A DNA stretch of 64,000 nucleotides from UBA1447 sp964612185 (GCA_964612185.1 CAZTCR010000001.1:1-64000); one strand, 5' to 3'. Shown: positions 38,634-47,383, counted from the stretch's first letter. Notes: generated by a model from the sequence alone, not told the origin. Made by a program: numbers and translations.

Positions 38634-39470
38634 TTATGTGTTCCTGAATAACGCGTCTGCCATGCGCGCGCCCTGCAGAGCCTGCCGGACATCGTGCACC
38701 CGGATGATATCCGTGCCCCCGGCAATGGCTGCGGTATGGGCGGCAATGGTGCCCGCCTCCCGGAATTCCGGCGTTTGTTCGCCGGTGGCGTATCCCACCA
38801 CCCGCTTGCGGGAAGCGGCGGTGAGCAAGGCGGTACCGTCTATTTTAACCTCTCTCATATGCCTGAGCAGGGTAAGGTTGTCCGTATGACTTTTACCGAA
38901 ACCGATACCTGCGTCAAAACAGAGCTGCTCCGCCCCGATACCGAACGCCTTGGCTTGCCCGGCGGCTTTGATAAAAAAGCTGCGGACGGTTTGAAGAACG
39001 CCGCCGTCGTGGCGGACATCTACGGCGGCAGCTCCGCCGGCATTGTGCATAATGACCCAGCCGGCGCAGTAGTTTTTAACGAGCAGCGCAATGTCGGGGT
39101 TCACTTTTCCGCTGACATCGTTGACGATTGCCGCGCCGTGTTTCAACGCGAATTCCGCAATCTTGGGGCTGAAGGTGTCAACGGAAACCGGAATATCCAG
39201 TTTGCCTTTGAGCGCTTCAAGTACCGGTGTGAGCCGGTGCGCCTCTTCCTCCTCGCTAAGCGGCTGCGCGCCCGGCCGGGTGGATTGCGCGCCGATGTCG
39301 ATGATATCGGCACCTTCACGCTGTATTTCAAGGGCCCGTTCAACGGCCTTTTCGGGTTGCAGATACAGCCCCCCGTCCGAAAACGAGTCGGGCGTAACAT
39401 TTAAAATCCCCATAATATAGGTTCGTCTGCCCAAGGGCAGGCGAAAATCCCGCGCGGTGAAACAAGCCAT
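38634..39470 (-). CDS. folP: Dihydropteroate synthase
   Basis: It condenses 6-hydroxymethyl-dihydropterin pyrophosphate with p-aminobenzoate; the family is the sulfonamide target. The 278 residues form a TIM barrel with the signatures GILNVTPDSFSDGG and ADIIDIGAQSTRPGA, the LCFDAGIGFGKS pterin-pocket strand, and SRKRVVG near the end. All key residues I can place are present. The ATG follows AGGTGG. It is 14 bases upstream of folB, in the same transcript. Confidence 0.97.
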   Translation of the reverse strand: MACFTARDFRLPLGRRTYIMGILNVTPDSFSDGGLYLQPEKAVERALEIQREGADIIDIGAQSTRPGAQPLSEEEEAHRLTPVLEALKGKLDIPVSVDTFSPKIAEFALKHGAAIVNDVSGKVNPDIALLVKNYCAGWVIMHNAGGAAAVDVRHDGGVLQTVRSFFIKAAGQAKAFGIGAEQLCFDAGIGFGKSHTDNLTLLRHMREVKIDGTALLTAASRKRVVGYATGEQTPEFREAGTIAAHTAAIAGGTDIIRVHDVRQALQGARMADALFRNT

Positions 39471-39638
39471 ATAATACCACCTGATGTTTATTGGGAGCGG
39501 TTGAGAATCAATGGAGAAACAGTTGAGAAGAGCGGCTGCGCCGCGGGAAGATAATCACCCGTCAGGCAAAGCATGGCGATTTTTGCAGGTTTTTATAAAT
39601 CGCCTTTCACCCATCTTTGAAAAAGAGGGCTTCTAAAG

Positions 39639-39674
39639 GCTCCTTTTCCAAAGGAGCTGGCACCCGTGGGTGCC
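39639..39674. repeat. Two-hairpin palindromic intergenic repeat between folE and folP
   Basis: GCTCCTTT/AAAGGAGC (39639-39646 with 39650-39657) is followed one base later by GGCACCC/GGGTGCC (39659-39665 with 39668-39674), then TGAGGATTC. This AGGCTCC...GGAGCTGGC...TGAGG layout resembles a dispersed intergenic repeat I recall from many Oscillospirales genomes. The surrounding 237-base gap (39471-39707) holds no gene. It could also act as a transcript hairpin downstream of folE. Confidence 0.7.
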
Positions 39675-39707
39675 TGAGGATTCTGCTGACCACCGACCAC
39701 TATTCAC

Positions 39708-40271
39708 TTACTTCGTGCCGTTGAGCAGCGACATAACCTCTGCCCGTGTTTTAGCATCGCTGCGCATAGAGCCCCGCAGGGCCGAGGTCTGTGTTTCGGA
39801 GCCGGCCGCGCGCGCGCCGCGCATGGTCATGCACAGATGTTCGGCTTCTATCACCACGGCGACGCCGTGCGGCTTGAGCCCGTCATAGATGAAATCGGCG
39901 ATTTGCGCCGTCAGGCGCTCCTGCAGCTGGGGACGCTTGGAGAAGCAGTCCACAATCCGCGCGAGTTTGGAAAGGCCGATGATTCTGCCGTCATTCGGAA
40001 TATAAGCGATGTGCGCCCTGCCCATGAAGGGGATCAGATGGTGCTCGCACATGGAAAACAGCGGAATATCCCGCACGATGACCAGTTCTTCGTTCTTTTC
40101 CTCGTGAAAAATTTTCAAATGTCTGTCGGCGTTGTCATGAAGACCGGCAAATATTTCCGCATACATATTGGCTACACGGGCCGGTGTTTCCTTCAAGCCT
40201 TCCCGGTCCGGGTCCTCCCCGACAGCTGTCAGTATTTCGCGCACCGCGGCTTCAATTCTTTTCAAATCCAT
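39708..40271 (-). CDS. folE: GTP cyclohydrolase I
   Basis: It opens GTP to dihydroneopterin triphosphate, the first step of folate synthesis. The 187-residue protein has the family length. It has DPDREGLKETPARVANMY, the zinc and active-site block FSMCEHHLIPFMG, GLSKLARIVDCFSKRPQLQE and EAEHLCMTMRGAR, which includes the second zinc cysteine. Nothing is missing. It precedes folP on the same strand across a gap with a double-hairpin repeat, and lies 75 bases after a transglutaminase-like lipoprotein gene. Confidence 0.97.
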   Translation of the reverse strand: MDLKRIEAAVREILTAVGEDPDREGLKETPARVANMYAEIFAGLHDNADRHLKIFHEEKNEELVIVRDIPLFSMCEHHLIPFMGRAHIAYIPNDGRIIGLSKLARIVDCFSKRPQLQERLTAQIADFIYDGLKPHGVAVVIEAEHLCMTMRGARAAGSETQTSALRGSMRSDAKTRAEVMSLLNGTK

Positions 40272-40346
40272 TTTTGGGGCAACTCCTGTCTGTACAATAT
40301 TGATGTGATGTGCCGAAATTCAAACACGGCGCCCGGATGTGCCGTG

Positions 40347-41528
40347 TCAGCCGAACACGAGTTCAAGTATGTTGAAAGCCTCATTAGGCCGGTAGAACAG
40401 TTTGCTGGATATCTGCGCCGCGGTCAATTTCCTCGCCCTGTCGAGTATGTCAAAAATTTCGGTGTTGTCCACCAGCCCGGTATAAGCCGCCGTATACGCG
40501 GCGGTACTCTCAAACTTGATTTCGATTGAGGTTCTGCCGGCTTCGGCTGCCGCGGCAACTCCTTGCGCGATGGCGGCTTTTACCTCAGGGCTGTAATCGT
40601 CAAACTGCAGCCCTTTTTTGACAAAGTAATTTGCCGCAGTAGCCGTGCAGGGATACAAAGAGGAAAAATCCTTATGCGTTGTGCCGATCTCGGTGTCGGT
40701 AATGTTGAAGTAGGTGTACACAGGGTCATTCGCTTTACTTTCGCCCTGGCTGACAGGGTCATCCCAGGTGGTATCCAAGTGGTAAAAATCCCCGTCGATG
40801 TTCACCATATTCCACATGTGGCTTTCATAACCGCCATGGGCGTTTTTGGCCATGCCGCCCAGCACAAAGCAGTCTGTCCCGGCCAGATCCAAGAGCAGTT
40901 TCGCTGCCTTGGCATAACCCTCGCAGGCGGCCGCGCCCGTAACAAGGGCACCGTAAGCGCTGCTTTCATCCTCCGCGCCGGTGTTGGAATAAGCACAGGT
41001 ATCAATGATAGTATCGTGAATATACAGCTCTGCGTCAAACCTGTCTTTATTGCTAAATCCGGCGGCGATTTTGTCCGCTTTCCCCTCAAGCGCCTGTTTC
41101 CGGCTGCTGTATTCGGCAGCGGTCATCACATATTCGGCGTTAAAATAGCTTTTTGTCCCCGTCGTGGTGATTGTGCAGTTTCTGCCGATAAAAAACAGAT
41201 ACGGGTTATCATACAACAACGCTTCAAAAACCGCGCTGAGTTCTTTTTGCGTCAGAGACGGAATTTCGACAGCGGCGGGCATGGCTTCAATTTCGGCCAG
41301 GATATTGCTGTACGCCTGTTTTTCTTTATTACCCAATCGGTTGAAATAGTATTTATAAGGGCTGCCGGCGGCGGGCTCCTCCACTTGCACGGTTGCCCAG
41401 TCGGTGCGGTCGCCCAAATAGGTCATTAAATTGAAATTTTTGATATTGGCGATGAGTTCCGTTCCTGCGCAACCGGACAGAGAAAACACAACAGCCGCAC
41501 AAAGCAGCAGGGACATCAACTTTTTCAT
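40347..41528 (-). CDS. Transglutaminase-like lipoprotein
   Basis: This is a 393-residue protein. A lipoprotein signal peptide ends in LSGC (Cys20), so the mature form should be lipid-anchored outside the membrane. Residues about 165-275 form a transglutaminase-like (papain-fold) core with a plausible triad: Cys202 in ACEGYAK, His237 in ESHMWN and Asp252 in HLDTTWDD. Such bacterial domains can be proteases, crosslinkers or inactive binders, and the substrate here is unknown. Its ATG overlaps the stop of the upstream LCP-like gene by four bases, so the two are translationally coupled and both act at the cell surface. Confidence 0.88.
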   Translation of the reverse strand: MKKLMSLLLCAAVVFSLSGCAGTELIANIKNFNLMTYLGDRTDWATVQVEEPAAGSPYKYYFNRLGNKEKQAYSNILAEIEAMPAAVEIPSLTQKELSAVFEALLYDNPYLFFIGRNCTITTTGTKSYFNAEYVMTAAEYSSRKQALEGKADKIAAGFSNKDRFDAELYIHDTIIDTCAYSNTGAEDESSAYGALVTGAAACEGYAKAAKLLLDLAGTDCFVLGGMAKNAHGGYESHMWNMVNIDGDFYHLDTTWDDPVSQGESKANDPVYTYFNITDTEIGTTHKDFSSLYPCTATAANYFVKKGLQFDDYSPEVKAAIAQGVAAAAEAGRTSIEIKFESTAAYTAAYTGLVDNTEIFDILDRARKLTAAQISSKLFYRPNEAFNILELVFG

Positions 41529-42460
41529 GAGGTCGATTCCTCCCGTGTTGTAGCTGTTTGAGTACCGGAGAAGCGTGTCAGGTCCTGTTCGACGCTGATG
41601 GTCAGGCGGTCTTTCGCGCCGGCGAGCAGTTCAACGGCGGGTTTGGCGTTGTTGAAATCAAAACTGCTGATGTCCGTGAGCGTCATGGCGTTGTAAAGCT
41701 GCTCATAGAGTGCCTCGCTGGTTTGCGCGTTGGCCGTGTTTATCGAATGGTCCAGCACGCTGCGGAGGGCCTGTGCCTGCATAACGAGTCCGGGTTCCTT
41801 TTTTGTCCCGCTATAGCGCAAATATTTCAGCAGAGTCTCGCCGTTCATGGCGATAGTGCCCGCGGGGAGAAAAAGATTGAGTTTGTCTTCCTTATAGTTA
41901 ATGGCTTGATCGATTTGAATTTTCAGGCTGCCCGCCTTATCAATGCTTTTCATGGCTTTCTTAAAGCCCGTGTCGCTCGCGTAAGCGAATTTGTCAATGG
42001 CGATGCCGCCCAAACTTTCCACCGCCTGTTTCAAGCGCAGCGTGTCACCGGCACCGAAATGCTCCGCAAGGGTTAATGCTGCGCCGTCAACCGTGGCAAG
42101 GGTTTGCGGCGAAAGCGCGCAGACCCGCAGGCGCAACCGGCTTAAGTCCGCGTTAATGACAGCGATGAACCGGAAATAGGCGGGGTCTTTGGCTTCATCC
42201 GACACGCAGTAAACAAGAAAGTTGGCGCTGCCCGTCAAAACGGGCAAAGGGACGGCGGTGCTTTCAGCAACGGTGGTTTCTTCACTTCTGCCGTCAAAAA
42301 GGTTGCTGAGGTTAAAATCAATCGACCGCAGGAAAACAAATATCGACACCCCGGCGAAGACGAGCAGAAAAGCGCAGAAAACCAGGAAGTACTTCTTTTG
42401 TTTCGCGATTTCCGCATGCCGCTTGGTTTTGAATTCAAGTCTTTTCTTTTTGTTGCGCAA
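41525..42460 (-). CDS. LCP-like (LytR-CpsA-Psr-related) membrane protein, probably degenerate
   Basis: This is a 311-residue protein. TTG at 42460 follows a strong GGGAGG. A short basic cytoplasmic end precedes one membrane helix (about 24-46), then an extracellular domain. The stretch AMNGETLLKYLRYSG (about residues 203-217) resembles the LNGEqALaYvR motif of LCP enzymes, which attach polymers to peptidoglycan. I cannot find the full set of Arg/Asp residues that bind the lipid pyrophosphate, so it may be a non-catalytic relative. It is coupled to the downstream transglutaminase-like lipoprotein and follows the GH13 gene by 54 bases. Confidence 0.6.
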   Translation of the reverse strand: MRNKKKRLEFKTKRHAEIAKQKKYFLVFCAFLLVFAGVSIFVFLRSIDFNLSNLFDGRSEETTVAESTAVPLPVLTGSANFLVYCVSDEAKDPAYFRFIAVINADLSRLRLRVCALSPQTLATVDGAALTLAEHFGAGDTLRLKQAVESLGGIAIDKFAYASDTGFKKAMKSIDKAGSLKIQIDQAINYKEDKLNLFLPAGTIAMNGETLLKYLRYSGTKKEPGLVMQAQALRSVLDHSINTANAQTSEALYEQLYNAMTLTDISSFDFNNAKPAVELLAGAKDRLTISVEQDLTRFSGTQTATTREESTS

Positions 42461-42514
42461 TGGTCTGCCTCCCGTTGAAGGTATGTTTGTCTGAAAATCA
42501 ATTCTATAATATTA

Positions 42515-44383
42515 TTACAACCGCAGGGACAGGATGAGTGCCTCAAGTGCCTGCACGCGCAATGTACCGCCGCAAACTTGCCCGCCGCCGAGTAAAACGG
42601 CCGCGCCGTTCCATTTTTCATCCAAACACAGCGTCGTTTCATGATCCCCGCGGTTGGCAACAGTTAAAACCGCGTTGCCACGGCCGGTTCGGGTGAACGC
42701 AAGGCAACCGTCAGCGGCATGTACCGTTTCAAAGTTTCCGTCGGTGAGCGCGGGGCAATTTTTTCTGATCGCGCCCAAGGTTTGGTAGTGTGCCAGCAGC
42801 CCTTGGTCTTCCGTGCCCCAGGGGTAACAGCCCCTGTTAAAAGGGTCGCGGCCGCCCTCGAGCCCCGCTTCGTCGCCGTAATAGATACCCGGTATTCCCG
42901 GTAAGGTGAACTGCACGGCGGAAATCAGCTTCATGAGTGTCAGCCCTGTACTCCGCTGCGGCGGCGTGAGTTTTGCCAGCGCTCTGGTGTCCGGGCGGTT
43001 ATCGGCCGGCGGGGCTCCGCCAAGCAGGGAAAGGGCTCTGACGGTGTCGTGCGTACCGATATGGTTCATCAGCGTGTGCAGGGCTTCGGGCGGATAGTTT
43101 TCAAGAATCGTCAGCACTTTTTCCAAAAAGGTTTCCGCTGAACCGTTTTGTATAAAGGCCAGCAGCGCGTTGGAGAAGGGGTAGTTCATCACGGAATCCA
43201 CCTGGCTGCCTTGAAGATAGCGCCGCCTGCTGCCATAGCTGTATTTATTGGATGCGTCTTCCCATACTTCACCGAGAATGTACGCGTCCTCTTTGACACT
43301 TTTTACCGCTTTTCGGAATGCTTCAAGAAACTTGTCCGGCAGTTCATCCGCGACATCAAGGCGCCATCCGCCGGCGCCCGCTTCGAGCCATTTTTTTGCC
43401 ACGCCGTTTTCGCCGGTGATAAATTCGATAAAACCGGGGTTGTCCTCATTGATTTCCGGCAAAATTTCAATCCCCCACCAAGAGGTGTAACTGTCCGGCC
43501 AGCGGTTGAATTTGTACCAGGCATAATACGGGGACTGTTTGGAATTGTACGCGCCGTTGGCCGGGTATCGTTTGTTTTTGTTGAAGTAGACGCTGTCCGC
43601 ACCGGTATGGCTGAACACACCGTCAAGGATAATCCGGATACCCTTTTCCCCCGCAAGCGCGCACAGGGCGCGAAAGTCATCCTCATCGCCCAAAAGCGGG
43701 TCAATTTTACAATAATCCGCCGTATCGTAACGATGGTTGGAGTGCGCCTCAAAAATGGGGGTAAGGTAAACGCAGGTGACGCCCAAAGCGGCGAGGTGCG
43801 AAAGCTTTTCGGCTATGCCGGCCAAATCGCCGCCGAAGTAATCATAGCGGTTGATATTGCCGCGCTCGTCCGGTTCCCACATCGGTTCACCGCCCCAGTC
43901 GGCGCGCAGGATTCTGTCATCCGATACAGCGGCCTTCGGTCTGCCCGAGCGGCAGAAACGGTCGGGAAAGATTTGGTAAATAACGCCGCCTTTGAGCCAG
44001 TCCGGCGTTTTGAAGCCGGGGCTGTAAACGGTCAGCTGCCAATCGTCCCGGCTGTCTGTAATTTTGCCCAAACCGCCGCCGGCGTGGTAAATATAGCGGT
44101 GTTCGCAGGGCGTTTCGAACGCGAAATGATAAAAAGCAAGACCGGTCTCCTCCGGAGTGTAAACGCCGCGCCACCATTCTTCGCTATCACCCTGCAAGCG
44201 CTCCCGCTCGAGCGGATAAAGACAATGTTCCCCGTCTGTGTCGTAACGAACGGCCAGCCAAACACGGCGGACATCGAACGCGCGGGGGAGAATTACCCGG
44301 AAGGTTGTTTCACTGCCGGCCGCAACGGCGCCGAAAGGGGTTTTATGGTAATCTTTGCGTGAATTATAGGGGATGTAATGCAT
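42515..44383 (-). CDS. GH13 neopullulanase/cyclomaltodextrinase-type alpha-glucan hydrolase
   Basis: This 622-residue protein has no signal peptide, so it should be cytoplasmic. Residues about 1-120 are a CBM34-like N-terminal domain. The (beta/alpha)8 barrel follows with all four GH13 regions: Asp254 in DGVFSHTG, nucleophile Asp343 in GWRLDVADE, acid/base Glu372 in GEVWED and Asp446 in HIGTHDTVR. A small beta domain ends the protein. The N-terminal domain and the QIFPDRF block fit subfamily 20, enzymes that open cyclodextrins, pullulan or maltodextrins. It likely degrades imported maltodextrins. Exact specificity cannot be read from sequence. Confidence 0.92.
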   Translation of the reverse strand: MHYIPYNSRKDYHKTPFGAVAAGSETTFRVILPRAFDVRRVWLAVRYDTDGEHCLYPLERERLQGDSEEWWRGVYTPEETGLAFYHFAFETPCEHRYIYHAGGGLGKITDSRDDWQLTVYSPGFKTPDWLKGGVIYQIFPDRFCRSGRPKAAVSDDRILRADWGGEPMWEPDERGNINRYDYFGGDLAGIAEKLSHLAALGVTCVYLTPIFEAHSNHRYDTADYCKIDPLLGDEDDFRALCALAGEKGIRIILDGVFSHTGADSVYFNKNKRYPANGAYNSKQSPYYAWYKFNRWPDSYTSWWGIEILPEINEDNPGFIEFITGENGVAKKWLEAGAGGWRLDVADELPDKFLEAFRKAVKSVKEDAYILGEVWEDASNKYSYGSRRRYLQGSQVDSVMNYPFSNALLAFIQNGSAETFLEKVLTILENYPPEALHTLMNHIGTHDTVRALSLLGGAPPADNRPDTRALAKLTPPQRSTGLTLMKLISAVQFTLPGIPGIYYGDEAGLEGGRDPFNRGCYPWGTEDQGLLAHYQTLGAIRKNCPALTDGNFETVHAADGCLAFTRTGRGNAVLTVANRGDHETTLCLDEKWNGAAVLLGGGQVCGGTLRVQALEALILSLRL

Positions 44384-44410
44384 CTGCTGCCTCCGCGGAA
44401 AAATGTCAGG

Positions 44411-44692
44411 TTATAAGGGCAGTAACGGCGCGATAAACGCGGGGGCTGAACCCGGGGGTGTTTTGGACAGGTCAAGCAGGATGCTGATGATTAAATAACC
44501 GGCGATGAAAATCGCGATTAAAGCGATCACCAGCAGGATTCTTGTTATCATTTTACGACGGCGAACACGGTCGCTGTAACTGAGTTTGTTCCGGTTGAGT
44601 CCGCCTTTATAGGACTGGGAAAAATCGGAAAAACTCTGCCTGCGCAGCGGGATACCGTAGCCCCGTCTTTTGACAGGTTTCTTTTTCATCAT
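44411..44692 (-). CDS. Small basic single-pass membrane protein, unknown function
   Basis: This 93-residue protein has a strongly basic N-terminal half (KKKPVKRRGYGIPLRR, then DRVRRRK) followed by one membrane helix (about 50-72) and a short Pro-rich end. ATG 44692 (tandem ATGs) follows AAAGGAT. It sits 21 bases after the rnfA-like gene and 27 before the GH13 gene, so it is probably co-transcribed with both. I do not recognise a family. Confidence 0.65.
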   Translation of the reverse strand: MMKKKPVKRRGYGIPLRRQSFSDFSQSYKGGLNRNKLSYSDRVRRRKMITRILLVIALIAIFIAGYLIISILLDLSKTPPGSAPAFIAPLLPL

Positions 44693-44713
44693 CGGAACAA
44701 ATCCTTTCCGCTG

Positions 44714-45307
44714 TTAAGCAAAAAGCGAACCGCCGGAAAAACCGGTGAATGCCAACGAAAGCAGCGCGACATAAATGAATGTCGCGGGCGTGCCTTGAAA
44801 AACCGGCGGGATATTTTTATTCTCTGCCATCGCTTTCATGCCGCTGCCAATGAGCATAACGGCTAAAAAGAACGCAAAACCAGCGCCGAGCCCGGTTCCG
44901 ACACTTTCCGTAAAACCGTACCCTGCCTTGAAGTTGATAAAAGGCACCGCCAGCACCAGCGTGTTAAGCGCAGAAATACCCAGCTGGCTGAGGAATTTCG
45001 GCTCTGCGCCAAAAGCTAAACGGAAAAACAGAGCGGTTACGACATAAACCGCAATCAGCACGAACACAAAAATAACGGTATGGGGGGTGCCGCCAAGCGC
45101 CTGAATGCGCGGGAAGAAGTCGAGTGCCCGGCAGCCGGCTGAAGTGACGAGGGAAAAATAAACGATAGAGGAGGAAAACAACAGCAGCCGGCGCGGTTTC
45201 GCAGCCATGCGGACAGCTTCGCTCGCACCGTAGCCGCCGCTGAATACCAGGTTTTGAATAAACACGGTGTACAGCGCGACGGATAGCATTTTTAAAAGCC
45301 AATCCAT
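44714..45307 (-). CDS. RnfA-like membrane subunit lacking both Fe-S cysteines
   Basis: A 197-residue, six-helix protein. The C-terminal part (IPPVFQGTPATFIYVALLSLAFTGFSG spans the end) matches RnfA's VP..FRGTPI....GLLSLAFMGFSG. In RnfA proteins two cysteines, one in LGICP of helix 1 and one in TTNC of helix 4, help hold a membrane [2Fe-2S] cluster. Here the matching positions read SGGYGASE and ALNTLV, so both are lost. A Cys elsewhere (SAGCRALD) is not at an equivalent position. AAAGGAG precedes the ATG. It follows the rnfE-like gene. The family call is firm; ordinary Rnf electron transfer is doubtful. Confidence 0.85.
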   Translation of the reverse strand: MDWLLKMLSVALYTVFIQNLVFSGGYGASEAVRMAAKPRRLLLFSSSIVYFSLVTSAGCRALDFFPRIQALGGTPHTVIFVFVLIAVYVVTALFFRLAFGAEPKFLSQLGISALNTLVLAVPFINFKAGYGFTESVGTGLGAGFAFFLAVMLIGSGMKAMAENKNIPPVFQGTPATFIYVALLSLAFTGFSGGSLFA

Positions 45308-45351
45308 TTCGTTTTTCTCCTTTCGTGTGGGCTTTCACGCCGACGGTGATT

Positions 45352-46329
45352 TTATTCGCCCTGCGTGTCTTTTGTCTCTTTTTCCAGCTCATTGAGGTAA
45401 TTGAACAACTCTTTGAGTTTTAAATCAATATCGTTATCGGCCGCCGGTGCCAGCGGCGATTGTGCCGGCGCTGGTTCTTCCGGCGGCGCGGCAGGGCTGA
45501 TGACTTCCGGCTGCGATTCGACCGCGGGTGGCGACCTATCTGCCTGTTCTTTGGGTTCGGTGTCCTCCGGCGCTATAAAGGCAGGCTCCGGTGTTGCGGG
45601 CAAAGGTTCCGTAAGCTCCGGTTCCCGCTCGGTGGGATTGATTTCATCTTCGGGCTTGAGTTTCATCGTGACGGCTGTGGGGGATATTTCAACACCCATG
45701 TCTTTCGCGTATTTCGGGAAGTGCCGCATGACAATCCCTTTGAGCGCCGCGGCCATAAAGCCCAACACCAGGAATCCGCCGAAGGGCAGCAGCAACCCGG
45801 GCGCGGCAGGCAGAAAACGAACGGGTTTTTCGAGGATTTCTCCGTTGCCCAACAACTCGCGAATAAATCCGGTCAGCAGGATGACAGCCGAATACCCGAT
45901 GCTTACAGCAATCGAGTCCAACAAACTGTGTTTGACGCTGCTGCGCACGGCGACTTTTTCACACCGCAGCGCGATAAGCGAGTTGGCGGCCAGCAGCGGG
46001 AGGTAGATCCCAAGCGTTCTGCGCAGGTCCGGTTGATATTGTTCAAGCAGCCAGCCTGCCGGCGCGATAAACGCGAGGCCGATGAGCAGGTAAACCGCCA
46101 CACGCACCCAACGGATGATATTTTTTAAAAAAGCGCTCGCGGCAACATGTGTGGCAATGATAATCAATGAGGACACTGCTGCCAGCAGTACGCCCGCGCG
46201 CAGAGAAACAGCCGCCGCCGCGACCGGACAGATGCCGATGAGCTGAACGAGTACGGGGTTTTGAACGAGCACACCCTTCAAAAAAACTTCTCCCGCCGGT
46301 ACGGGGCTGTGCCGGTGACGCTCAGGCAT
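45352..46329 (-). CDS. RnfE-like membrane subunit with acidic, proline-rich C-terminal extension
   Basis: ATG 46329 is chosen because GGGGGTG lies just before it; a GTG at 46338 overlaps that site. Residues 1 to about 200 are a six-helix RnfE core: NPVLVQLIGICPVAAAA keeps the helix-1 cysteine, and LPLLAANSLIALR aligns with the usual PLI..NCIILGR, so the second Fe-S cysteine is Ser. GFIRELLGNG matches the family's .IRE.LG.G. After about residue 205 comes an unusual extension of about 120 residues, rich in Pro, Glu and Ala, ending in a charged helix (KLKELFNYLNELEKE). The gene overlaps the rnfD-like stop. Confidence 0.85.
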   Translation of the reverse strand: MPERHRHSPVPAGEVFLKGVLVQNPVLVQLIGICPVAAAAVSLRAGVLLAAVSSLIIIATHVAASAFLKNIIRWVRVAVYLLIGLAFIAPAGWLLEQYQPDLRRTLGIYLPLLAANSLIALRCEKVAVRSSVKHSLLDSIAVSIGYSAVILLTGFIRELLGNGEILEKPVRFLPAAPGLLLPFGGFLVLGFMAAALKGIVMRHFPKYAKDMGVEISPTAVTMKLKPEDEINPTEREPELTEPLPATPEPAFIAPEDTEPKEQADRSPPAVESQPEVISPAAPPEEPAPAQSPLAPAADNDIDLKLKELFNYLNELEKETKDTQGE

Positions 46330-47383
46330 CAGCAGCACCCCCTTGCTTGGCGGCTGAGGGAATATGCAGTCTTATACGGATTGTTTTCAAAACCGTTAGG
46401 CTGCATTGATCCAAGCCTTTTTCTAAAACAGGCCAGGCGGCATCGGTCAGCAGCAAGGCGAAGCACACGCCTTCCTCAAAAACGCTGAAATACCGCAATG
46501 CCATACACACCATACCGGCAAAAGCACCATACAGTAGGCGGCGCAGCGGTTTTTTCGGGGAGGCAGCGCCCTGCGTCAGCAAAAAAAACGCAGCAAACAC
46601 AAGGGCTCCCGAACACAGTTCGAGCAGTGCGGAGGATAAGAGTCTTGTGCCTAAGCCTCTCTCAAAGGTAAGCTTCGAATCGATAAAAATCCTCGGGAAC
46701 AGCAGCGCCATCGCGCCGCAAGCAGCCAGCATACCCAGCGTGTTGAACAAAACACCGGGTTTTGTAAATATAAAATAGGCGGAGGCGGCCAATAGGACTA
46801 AAATACAGCCGGTGCCCATAGGACCCGGAAAATTTCCTGTTAACAGGTTCAGCACGCTCACCGGCGTCAGCCGTATGGAGTCGCCTGCCCGCAGCATGGC
46901 GGCCAGCGACGCGCCGGGGACGCCCTGAGCTGCGGAGGCAAACAAATCGAATTGCGCCGTGATGGCGGGGTATTGGAACACATCCGCCGGCCAACATACA
47001 CAAATAAAGGCAAAACCGGCAGCCGCGGGCACAAAAGGCACACTTGAACCGCCGCCGAATGGCAGCTTCACCGCGATTACCGCAAAGGCGCAGCCTGCCG
47101 CCGCGAAGGAAAGGGGGAAGTCTGCCGGCAGCATCAGCGCAATTAGAATGCCCGTGAGCAGGGCGCTGAAATCGTATGCCTGCTTTCTCTTCCGCCGGAT
47201 GGCAAGGCCGCCGGCCAAGTCGCATAACACTGCGCTGACGGCGCAGACAGCAGCGAGCAGCAGCGCGCTGAAACCGTAATAATACCAGGCCATCACAAGG
47301 GGTGCGGCAAGCATAACGAGCAAATTCAAATTGTTCTTCTGCGTTTGCTTTTCCGCAGGGAGTTCGATTTTAATTTCCGGCAC
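46322..47383 (-). CDS. RnfD-like membrane subunit
   Basis: A 353-residue, roughly ten-helix protein. QAYDFSALLTGILIALMLPA matches the family's D.SA..TG.LLAL.LP block, and SIRLTPVSVLNLLTGNFPG aligns with the region S.ATPL......LF.GN..G where a threonine carries covalent FMN. The threonine appears kept (LTP) although the surrounding motif is altered. The C-terminus ends with a partly charged tail. It is the first of three rnf-type genes (D, E, A) here, 23 bases after rpe. The usual rnfC, rnfG and rnfB neighbours are absent. Confidence 0.82.
   Translation of the reverse strand: MPEIKIELPAEKQTQKNNLNLLVMLAAPLVMAWYYYGFSALLLAAVCAVSAVLCDLAGGLAIRRKRKQAYDFSALLTGILIALMLPADFPLSFAAAGCAFAVIAVKLPFGGGSSVPFVPAAAGFAFICVCWPADVFQYPAITAQFDLFASAAQGVPGASLAAMLRAGDSIRLTPVSVLNLLTGNFPGPMGTGCILVLLAASAYFIFTKPGVLFNTLGMLAACGAMALLFPRIFIDSKLTFERGLGTRLLSSALLELCSGALVFAAFFLLTQGAASPKKPLRRLLYGAFAGMVCMALRYFSVFEEGVCFALLLTDAAWPVLEKGLDQCSLTVLKTIRIRLHIPSAAKQGGAADA

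Noticed and set aside
43148..44362. Long + strand open frame (404 codons) opposite the GH13 gene
   Set aside because: The - strand frame carries all four GH13 catalytic regions; the + strand product matches nothing and has no ribosome site.
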